From Scenedesmus sp. ARA3 (lineage: Eukaryota > Chlorophyta > Chlorophyceae > Sphaeropleales > Scenedesmaceae), in assembly GCA_004335835.1 (NCBI GenBank), contig RWJK01001769.1, positions 1-64,000 of the forward strand: a stretch of DNA of 64,000 bases, written 5' to 3'. Positions 55,437 through 64,000 of this stretch are shown here, piece after piece. Numbering within the stretch: position 1 is the first letter of the stretch; the number at the start of each line of letters is the position of its first letter. Made by a program: the position numbers and the translations under genes. The notes under the pieces were generated by a model. That model was not told where the DNA came from. It saw nothing but the letters and a program-made list of their open reading frames with translations, and searched no databases.

Positions 55437-58400
55437 GCGGCCTGCCCGCTGCAGCTGCCGAGGGCGGACATCCACAGGCCAGATGCATGGCTTCGCTGCA
55501 TCGGCAGCTGTGCATCCTGGCAGCTGATTTGTTATGATCCAGATAGGGCTGCAGATGCAGCATCTGAAGCGCGGCGACAGTATGATCTGGCCAGTGGTAA
55601 TGCGGTATGACCATTTTGTGGTTGGCAAGATGCCATCTACATCTCTTCGACAGGGGCTGCATCTCATATATCACAGTGAGGTGGTGCAGCCAACTAGGTG
55701 TGTGTTGCGCTGCAGTCAAATGCAATGCTTGATATGGCCAGGTTGCATGGTAGGAACACAAGCAGCAATTGAACCAGGTGTGTGTGAGCAGAAGCTGGCG
55801 CAGCTGAGCTTGAAGATGGTCTTATGCTTGGAAATAGCGGATAAGGCGCTGCATGGCAGGAGTGCTTGCGCCTGTTGGATTGACTTGTGTCTGGAACAGC
55901 AGGAATTTAAACGAGTCCTGCTTGAACTTGTGTGCGGTGTGTGCTGGCGGTGTGTGCTGGCGATTGTTTGGCTGCAGCGACTGGGTGCAGATGATGCTGG
56001 CGATAAGAAGATGTTTGATGACTGGATGGTTGCAGCCAATGTTGATGATTCAACGGTTGCAGCCAGATGTTGGCGTTTGTTATGACGCTGCCAACGTAAT
56101 GTGCTGGCGCTGCTAGCGCTGGCTGCATAGCGCTTGAAGTGCATGTGAACCTGAAGAATCGAGCTGGCACGCAGTGCACCTCCTGCAGCACTGTTGGCTG
56201 CTGAAACACCGCTTGGTAGTGCCCATTGGTGTTGCGCTTAGATTTGCGCTGTCAACACATGCGAGCATTGCATGCAACCGCGCGTGTGATGTGTTGTGCC
56301 AGAGCAGCTGCCGGCCGCTGGCCGGTGGCAATTCTTGTCGCATGTGGGTGGCCAGTGCTGATGGTGCCTGTGCTGCTGCACTGTCATGTGCAACGCAGCG
56401 CGGTCACTTTTACCACCAGTGTGTGCTGGCAGTGGCTCACCTACGAGAGCTGCCCAGTGAGCATCTGGAAGCACTGCCTGCATCCGTGTCTGCAGTGCTG
56501 TGCCAGACATGTGCCAGCCTGTTGGCTGGTTGCTGTTGCCATTCTTATTGGTTGCGTGTTGCACCGCCCGTGGGGCTGCTGGCTGTGCTGCTGCATTGCC
56601 ATGTGAGGTGTGAGTGCCGGTCTGGCAGAGTGACAGTATGGCCTGGTTGCACTGCATGAGGCACATTTAAAAAATCAGCACAAAAAAGACGGCTTTGCCA
56701 TACTCTTCAACTGCTGAGTATGTGTTCAAGCCTGCAGCTAGTTAGGTGATTGTAGCGTTGTTGAAGGACAGCACAGGCGCCACTTTGCCAACGCTGTGAA
56801 CGGGCAATGCAGCACTTGTGCCTGCCCAGTGTGTTTCTTGGTGCAGCGCATGCAGCACGCCCTGAGGTGTTGCTGAATATATCAGACAGTTGCCATCCTG
56901 TATTGCATGTTGTGTTGTGCTGGCAGTGAAGCCCTGCCACTGCAGCAGAAGCCGGCTGCATACAACTGTTGGTACCCTGCTAGTTCTAGTACACTTGACG
57001 TGATTGTATGCTGACCACAGCATGCATATGAGTTGGCTGCAGATTGTATGGCATTTGATACTACTATATTGGCGGTGCGCAGCAAGCACCTCTGGCGAGT
57101 TCAGCAAAAGCTGGCCAGAAACATGCCAGACAAGTTGACTGCTTGTCACTGTTGGCGCTCTGCTAGGCCTTGTGAACGGCACAGATGCTTGCCACAGCAC
57201 GCAGTGCATGTAGCAGCAGACGTCCTATGGAGTCCGCTACTTATACAGCCCTTGACTGAGACGGGTGCTCGCCACAGCATGCACTGCGAGTTGGCTGCAC
57301 GACACTGTTTTAATACTCTGCTAGATGTTGTCTGTCTGTGCGCCATGCCGGCTGCATCGTGTGTCTGAAATTATGCTCAGGCTGGCAAGATCCAGCTGTC
57401 ACCGGCTGCTGGCTGTAGATCCTCAAAACGCATGCCGTCTCTCATAAGCAGTAGCGGCCGTCATGGCAATGCATGTTGGTCAGGTGCATCAAGCATACTG
57501 CTGGTGGTGGTGAAGGATAGCATTGGGTGTGTGTGTGTGTGTGGTGATCCCTGAGCGGTGCGGGTGTGTTTGCACTCCGCTGATGTGGTGTGTCTCAGTG
57601 TGTGTGGAACAGCATGTGACGAGGCTAGGAGTAGTATGTGGCTGTTTGTGTCTGGCTGCATGCCATTCCTGGAATCAGGTCTCTCATGCAAGCATGCCAT
57701 GCATGGGCTCATATGCATCCTGCTGATAACGTGAAGTTGAAGCAGGTGGCAGCAGTGATCGAATGGGATGTTGAATCATGTCGGTGGTAGTTGCATGCGT
57801 GTTGCTGATTGTTGCAGCTACGGTTTGAAGCACACGCTGGCGTTGACAGATGATCTTGAAAGGCACGCCGGCTGCCGGCAGTTGCCGCCGCGGTGTTGCG
57901 TCAGATACTTGTTGCATCACGAGCCTGACAGCCGGTACGGCGTGACTGCAGACGCGCTGGCATGCATGCTGCTGACTTGATGTTGAGCACAGCAGCTTGC
58001 GGCACCAAATCTACAGGTTGTTCTCACTGGCTGCAGGTCAGCCCATACTATACCATTTCCGAAAGCCTGAGGCCGATCCTGTAACATATTACTATCTGGT
58101 CTGGCTCTTGCAAGTCTCGCCAACGGTCCGTGCCACGGACTCCGTCGTCCGTCTGAACAGTGTTCAGCCAGGTCATGTTTAGCCAGGTGATCACCAGTAT
58201 CTCGGCACTAGGACTTGCACAGCAGCGAAAGTTACACCGTAACCACGACCGTTTGGGTGGCCAATGACAAGCTCGGAGTGAGTCACTAAGCAGAGAAAGA
58301 CCCAACCAGAGAAACCAGAGACCACTGGTCCTTTTGAGACATGCTGTAGAGTACACTACCCATGCAAGTCCATCATGATGGGTGATCACCCGTCACCCAT

Positions 58401-58551
58401 GGCATGGGTGACTGCCACTGCGTCAATACCACAACGAGCGTTCGCTCACTTGTGCTGTGACAACAAGCCAGCAGGATTCCGTCCCCCGTTGAAACACACA
58501 AAAGCTGTATCAACACCATAGTCAGCATCAACCACGCATCTTCTAGCAGCG
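55437..58551. other. Region without a recognised gene
   Basis: It lies between two convergent genes and longer than their 3' UTRs should need. No family-like ORF or exon chain is visible. It includes a GT run at 57525-57545, a palindrome pair at 58380-58412 and, at 58232-58236, a TTACA (TGTAA on the minus strand) 316 bases past the SDR stop. Confidence 0.45.
58380..58412. repeat. Two adjacent palindromes
   Basis: GGGTGATCACCC (58380-58391) is followed directly by GTCACCCATG-G-CATGGGTGAC (58392-58412), a perfect 10-base-arm inverted repeat around one base. Both share the GGGTGA/TCACCC core, so several foldings are possible. Confidence 0.9.
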
Positions 58552-59859
58552 TCACCAGAAGCCCATCACGCTGTAACCCCCGTCCACTGCAATGGTCTGC
58601 CCTGTGATGTACGCGGCTGCTGGAGTGGCAAGGAAAGCGACAATGCCTGCAGCAGCACCAGACGCAGCAGCACCATTGTAACAAAGCAGCAGCTGCTGCC
58701 ACACTACTTTCGTAACCTGGTTTGACGCATGCTGATTATGCTCCTAAGGCACACCCCTTGCCAATGCAAGCTGCTGCAGGATTGCACTGCCCAGGTGTCG
58801 GCAAGAAAAGGACTCCTTATACAACGTAAATGCACAGCTGCACACTTCATCATTCTTCAAGTGCGCTGATCTGCAGTGTTTGCTGCCCTGCTCACAAGCT
58901 CAATGCACAGCGCAGCGTTTGCTCTGCCAGCTCCGCACCTGACACATCTTCTGGCTGTGCCAGCCTGCCCAAGGGTGTGCGGCTCAGCAGGCGGTCCACG
59001 AGAGCAGGATCCTTCAGGTTCTGCCAGCAGCAGCACCAACACAACAGGTGCGGGCACAGAGCAGCAGGTAGGTTTGCCGGGCAAACATGCACATGTGGAT
59101 GTGGCGTACATGTTCTGCCACAGCAAGCCTCACATCCTGCCGCTGAATAGTAGAGCGAGCAGCACAACATACAGCCTTTCAGCGCCAGAGCCAGCTTCAG
59201 CCCTGCTTGCATGTTGTAAAATGAAATTCTCCCTGTACAACAAGCACACAAGCGACATGCTCAGCCAATTGCAGCACCACAAACATGCAGAACAAGTATG
59301 CAAACACGCAAGCCCAACGCAATGTTGCCACCCCAGCAGCGCACCCCCACCTGCTTGCCCATACTTGCAATTGCAGAAATGCAAGCCCAATTTAACAACG
59401 CTGTATCACCAGCCTGCTTGCATGCAACTGACTGTGATAACCCTGTCAACAACAATGTCACTCCAGCAGCGCGGCCCCACCTGCTTGCCTAGCTCAGTGA
59501 GGGTGACCCATGGCGCCACGCTGTTCACACGGATGCCTGCAGCAGCCCACTCGCAGGCCAAACTAGCAGCCAGCTGGTTTAGCGCGGCCTTGCTGATGGC
59601 ATACAGGCTGCCGCTGCGCCCAGCCAGCGGGCCCCCAGCAACAGATGATATGAACACAATTAGCGCGTCGCCCTTCTGCTGGCTGCTGCTGCTGTTGCTG
59701 CTGCCTGCCTCGCCCGCTGCTGCTTGGTCTGACGCCTGCTGCTGCTGCTGCTGCTGCTGCTGGCCTGCTGCGCCTGCTGCCAGCAGCGGCTGCATGGCCT
59801 GGCACAGTGCATAGCTGGCCTCTAGGTTGGTGCCCATGATGCGGTCATAGTCCTGCAGG

Positions 59860-59913
<54 letters not shown>

Positions 59914-61466
59914 GGCCAACAAGCAAGGGGCAGCCACACGTCCACGCTAGTCGTCAGCAGCAGCATTGGCGCTGAGCGCAGCTGCCTGCGCAACGCGGCA
60001 GAAGCGCAGCCATAGCTGGGGAACGCGGCCAGCAGGTGTGCTAGAGGCTGAACATCCGCACGCCCCGAGCAACACACCTTGGCACCACAGCGTGTCCTGT
60101 TGGTAACTTCTAGCACGTCTTTAGCCAGTAAACAGCAGAAGCAGGCGTACAGGGTTCTGCCAGTGCCTGCAAGGCATATGCACTGCAGGCTGCCACCAGC
60201 GTCCCAGCCAGCAACCTGGGCTCACCTCTTGGCTGTATTGGAGCGTTGGCAACTGAGTGTTTGTGCCAGCGTTGCACACTGCGCAGCACACATCGCAGGT
60301 GATCGCGGCTGCATTAGGACAAGCACCAGCACTGTGTGCTGTGCATGAGCACCTGAGCAATGCCCTACGCTATGTTCTCTGTGCTTGGAACACAGTGACG
60401 CTGAAGAGTACTGTATGACCTGTTGCAACGTGCCTGCCTGAAGTACACTCGCACTGCAGGATTTGGTGGCCAGATAACACTGCAACAGTGAAAACAGCTG
60501 CACAGTGCTTGCAGCACAGTGCTTTGGCACAGCCGCACACTGCCCCACTGCTTACCCAGCACATGCAGCTCTCCTCCAAATGCATCAGATACCTGCAGAA
60601 GCAACGTGCAGTGATATCTGTATAAGTACTGCAATGTCAGACGGCTGCAATACTGCACAGCACCCTCTGCCTTTCCAGAAGCACTGCGCGCCAAACTGGA
60701 AGCTGAGAATCGTGCATCCATATTTCAGACAGTTGCAGGAATGTTACACGGATGCACTTGTCAAGACCCTGCAGACGCTCAACATGTTTGCAGCCGTTAA
60801 CTGCCAGCTGTCGTACTGCAACTGACCTGTTGCAGCAGCTGCTGCCGTTGCTGCAGGTTTACCAAGTCAGCCGCACAGCCCTGCAGCAGCAGCAACGGCA
60901 CCGGCACCGGCACATCAACAACCCGTCAAACAAGCGAAGTGGTTGAAGTAAGGCAGTGGCTGCTGTGGCAGCAAACAGCACGTAGGAACTGAGAGCATCA
61001 GCCACTGCCGTGACTTGATGATTAGGCAGGCACTGCGGCACTGCGACACTGCAACAAGGCTGCTGTGACGCCAACTTGCATCGAGCGGTGGCAGTCCAGC
61101 ACACTGCCTTGTATGAACATCACCTGTGCTTTATGACCTTGCGAAACCAGATCTTGCACTGTTGCAGCCACATCCTGCTCATTCCTGGCACAAACAAACA
61201 CCTGCATTTACACAGCAGCAGCAGGAGCAGCTGAGTACTGGTGGTTGCCAGCAGTTGCTCTAACACTGTTCTGTGCAGGTTGCATGGAGCTCCGCAACGC
61301 AACCATAGCATATTGGGTGGAGAGAACTACGTCTACAAGCTGCCAGCGTGCCTGATCACACCTCCGCGCCAAGTCCCGCCAGCTCTTGAGCAATCGCCCG
61401 GCCTATGCCACGCGTCCCGCCAGTGATCAGGCATTTTCTGCCTGTTAAACTGAACCTGGATGACAT
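58552..61466 (-). CDS. Short-chain dehydrogenase/reductase, tropinone-reductase-like
   Basis: Eight exons: 61362-61466, 61124-61201, 60827-60880, 60556-60592, 60078-60106, 59481-59852, 58939-59020, 58552-58646; 852 nt, 283 aa. Start ATG at 61466; the in-frame codon further up is GTG. Features: cofactor loop [27 protein letters not shown] (Arg suggests NADPH), [26 protein letters not shown], catalytic Ser in VFISSVAGG, Tyr-x-x-x-Lys in [39 protein letters not shown] and [13 protein letters not shown]. These match the tropinone-reductase-like SDR group; the true substrate is unknown. Oddities: a ~35-aa Q/S/A insertion before [11 protein letters not shown], encoded by CAG tracts, and VTNRT where the family has a VNNxG motif. 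The latter sits on a 29-nt exon that is the weakest part of the model. Confidence 0.87.
59335..59500 (-). repeat. Copy of SDR exon 6 3' end and donor
   Basis: GGGCAAGCAG|GTGGGGGTGCGCTGCTGG at about 59335-59363 (minus strand) is a copy of the donor of exon 59481-59852, some 120-130 bases into the intron. Words such as GGGCTTGC and AGCAGGCTGGTGATACAG surround it. Confidence 0.7.
59855..59915. repeat. CAG/CTG tract at the SDR exon 6 acceptor
   Basis: About 17 CAG units (CTG on the coding strand) lie directly before the acceptor CTGCAG at 59853. Confidence 0.95.
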
Positions 61467-61803
61467 GATATGGCGAGAAACGCAACTCTGCGGAGATACT
61501 GCGATATTGCAAGTGGTGCCGGTGTGATATTTTGAGATCTCGGTCTCCCACAGGCTGTGATCGGCCACAAGTAAAGCGCATACTGTTTATTTTGCTGTAT
61601 TCGTCTCTATGATACGGATATTGATGTTTCGTGAATCACAGGTGACGCAAGAGGGGCCTAGGAAAACCCTCTCCCCTCCTACAGACATGTAAAAGGCCCT
61701 CTCTCGGAGTTGTTCCTTGTTGTTCTTGTTGATACGATATCACAACGCGTGACGAGCATTCATTTACACGACACTACGCAGCTGTAGTTGCCGGAGAGCA
61801 AAG
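61467..61803. promoter_or_regulatory. Divergent promoter region, SDR / lactonase-fold gene
   Basis: The start codons of the two genes are 337 bases apart and point away from each other. The stretch is visibly AT-richer than its flanks (for example TTTATTTTGCTGTATTCGTC near 61588) and lacks CAG repeats. No specific box is recognised. Confidence 0.55.
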
Positions 61804-64000
61804 ATGACCGCGACGGAGCTCAGCCAGGAGACAGCGCATGCTCCCGGCACCCTGGTGTTCTTGGGCACGTATACTGGTGAGCTGAACAGGGCCTGCATGC
61901 TGCTCAGGCCTGCCAACGACGAACTGCTGCTGCTGGACCTTCCTGTGCGTTTGCGAGCTCAACGTGCTGCTTGCTGTGTCGCAGACTACTCTGTGTTGCC
62001 CCATTATCCTTATGGAACACCTTCTGGCGAGAACCATGGCCTCGTGGTCGCTCGGTTCAACCACGGCAAGTTGCTGCCGCTACGCACAGTCAAATGCCTC
62101 AACCCGGCTTTCATGAAGTGAGTGATTATCGTTTTTGTCATTAAACAGGCAGCGGTCACCCCTGTTTGCTGTTTGGGCTTTCGGTCAGTTGACCAGCACG
62201 AGTGCTTGAGCTGCCATTGGAACCGCTGATTGCGACTATAGCATATGCTTTGAAGCTTGTTTGTTGTTCAGCTGCCGCTTCCGCCAGGTGCTGTTGTCCT
62301 GCCTGCAGCAGCTGCTTCTTGTTGCCACGTGTGCACGCCTTCGCCAGTAAGGGCTTCCTGTTTTGCTGCTAGTTTCTCCCCACGGTATTTAAATGACGGT
62401 ACAGCTGTAGTTTCGTCTGGTCAGCCTTCGCATACACCTGCCAACAGTGTACTGCTGTGCTGCTGCTGCTGCCTGCGCGCAGGTACCACCCCTACCTCAA
62501 TGTGCTGTATGTGCTGTCTGAGTGCATTGACCGCAACGGCTACCTGACCGCTTACAGCGTAGATGGCCGCACCGGGGAGCTGTCTGAGCTGGGGCGTGTG
62601 GACATGACTGGCAAGTCCACCTGCTACATCAGCTTTGACAAGGGCGCGCGCCATGCTGTCATCACCAACTACTGGGATGGTATGCTCAACGTAGTGCAGC
62701 TGGACGAGCGCACCGGCACACCGCTGGGCGTGGTGCAGAGCCACCAGCAGACGCGCCGCGCCACCTGGCGCCAGGTGCAGGACCGCGCGGTGAGCATCAC
62801 AGCGCTGGGGGTGAACAGCTGGCAGTGACCGTATCAGCATTGGCTGCTCTAGGGACTCTGGTTGGTGATAGTGCTGCAAATGGTGACAATGGCGATGATG
62901 TTGGCTGCGCCGTTGTTGGCCGGAAAAACCATCAGGGTTCTTGTCAGATGCAAACGCTGCGCTGCAGGCGTTCCTGCAAGCATGTGCTGTTCTGGGTTGC
63001 TGCAGCGCAGCTCAGCGCAAGGGCCAGTACTGCTTTGAGTACACAGTCTGTTGCCGCCCTGCCTGCACAGCGGTCCTGCAAGCCATCTTGTAGACATATA
63101 CGCTTGATGCAGTCTGGCCTTACCACCTGGACTGCTGCTGCTGCTGTGTGCGCTCTTGCAGGACCACATGGCCAACCGCCAGGACGGCCCCCATGCACAC
63201 TGCAACGTGTTCCACCCCAACTATCGCTGGGTGTTCGTGCCGGACCTGGGCGACAACTGCATCCACCAGTACGGCTACAAGGATGGCTGCTTGACCCCGC
63301 AGGCGCACGTGCCGCTGGCGCCGGGCGATGGCCCTCGCCATTTCGTATTCCACCCCAAGCTGCCGGTGGCGTTCAGCGGCTGCGAGCTGGGCAGCAGGCT
63401 GCAGGTGCGCTGGGTTTGAAGCAAAGGCAGCAGCCGCGCATGTGGTGAAGCTGTAGCTGCCAGCAGCAGGTGATGGCGCGGAACACTGTGCAGTCAGCAG
63501 CGGCCTGTGCAGTCAGCAGCGGCCTGTGCAGTCAGCGGCTGGGCATCACTTGCAGGCATTTTGTTGCAGCAGCGCAGCTGTGAATAATCTTCAAATGTTC
63601 TTGGGATCTGGTGTCGTTGTTTTGGCCACAGCAGTAGCGTCCACTTGCAAATTGCTGTGCTAATGCACTGCGCACTGTGCGGGCTTGTTGTGCAGGTGTT
63701 CTCTGTGGACGACAGCAACCCGGATGAGGTGCGACCCCGCATCACGCCGCTGGAGAGCCACCCCACGCTGCCTGAGGGCTTCACCGCCACCAACTACGTG
63801 GGCGAGATCAAGGTGGACGCTGAGGGGCGCTTCGTGTACGTGTCCAACCGCGGCCACAACTCCATCGCAGTGTTTGAGGTGGACCAGGCCACCGGCCGCG
63901 TGACGCGCGTCGCCATCGAGGACACACTGGGCAAGACCCCCCGCCACTTCGGCCTGTCCCCCTGCGGCCGCTTTGCCGTGGTTGGTGACCAGGACAGCGA
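61804..64000 (+). CDS. Lactonase-fold beta-propeller protein (6-phosphogluconolactonase/YbhE family), 3' end outside window
   Basis: Five exons are visible: 61804-61876, 61985-62117, 62483-62789, 63162-63404, 63696->64000, joined with GT-AG borders and correct phases; 353 aa so far without a stop. The family pattern of a seven-bladed propeller is clear: TLVFLGTYTDYS at the start, HGLVVARFNHGKLLPL, KYHPYLNVLYVLSE, NGYLTAYSVDGRTGELSELG, YISFDKGARHAVITNYWDGM, RQDGPHAHCNVFHPNYRWVF, VPDLGDNCIHQYGY, GPRHFVFHPKLPVAF and VDAEGRFVYVSNRGHNSIAV. Members of this Pfam group (Lactonase, PF10282) hydrolyse 6-phosphogluconolactone in the pentose phosphate pathway or cyclise muconate; the exact reaction cannot be settled here. 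No targeting peptide is evident, so it is probably cytosolic. Confidence 0.93.

Noticed and set aside
61030..61110. Alternative SDR exon 3 reading [10 protein letters not shown]
   Set aside because: The 60827-60880 exon fits phase, length and the pattern before FGGELHVL better; this frame runs into Cys/Arg repeats from the CGGTGC-type sequence.
1..64000. tRNA, rRNA or snRNA genes
   Set aside because: I looked for A/B-box-like GGTTCGAATC words and clover-leaf candidates and saw none that I could defend; a tRNAscan/Infernal run would be decisive.

Overview
The window looks like nuclear DNA of a green alga, probably a chlorophyte close to the Chlorophyceae; I cannot name the genus. Reasons: every recognisable gene is cut by GT-AG introns; CAG/CTG microsatellites are abundant in introns and in some exons; a few 3' ends carry TGTAA; and the gene set combines a plant/algal-type gamma-carbonic-anhydrase-like protein with a tubulin glutamylase of the flagellar/centriolar kind, an ESCRT-II subunit, mitochondrial NFS1 and a cysteine-rich modular chitinase. 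There are no prokaryotic operons, no CRISPR array and no complete transposon that I can recognise.

Layout. 1-4947 (-): ABHD18-like alpha/beta hydrolase, 3' end off the left edge. 6079-8414 (-): gamma-CA-like protein, head to head with 8703-12392 (+) VPS25. 13651-20795 (+): mitochondrial cysteine desulfurase NFS1, 10 exons. 20796-25467: no convincing gene. 25468-26412 (-): Ala/acidic-rich protein of unknown function. 29152-37084 (+): secreted GH18 chitinase with one CBM14-like and four hevein-type modules. 37085-42572: no convincing gene, one minisatellite. 42573-43355 (-): small unknown gene. 44421-51669 (-): TTLL tubulin polyglutamylase with a very long low-complexity tail containing 31 Gln. 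52697-53587 (+): ROMO1/Mgr2-like inner-membrane protein. 54680-55436 (+): unknown 128-aa protein. 58552-61466 (-): tropinone-reductase-like SDR, head to head with 61804->64000 (+), a lactonase-fold (6-phosphogluconolactonase family) protein running off the right edge. I rebuilt each gene by joining exons whose GT/AG borders and phases agree. For VPS25, NFS1, the chitinase, TTLL, gamma-CA, ROMO1 and the SDR the joined lengths are exact multiples of three and end in a stop.

The genes are housekeeping functions, not one pathway. Three are mitochondrial (gamma-CA-like, NFS1, ROMO1-like), one endosomal (VPS25), one cytoskeletal (TTLL), one secreted (chitinase).

The most striking feature is structural. 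In at least six genes the introns and 3' UTRs are filled with diverged tandem copies of the neighbouring exon edge, each carrying a piece of coding sequence plus its splice donor or acceptor. NFS1 exon 5 has four extra copies of a 66-nt, frame-neutral piece that could act as a cassette. VPS25 exon 5 has five decoy acceptors. The VPS25 stop codon region is a 29-bp minisatellite. ABHD18 has ladders at both ends of one exon. This pattern, not any single gene, is my candidate for something undescribed.
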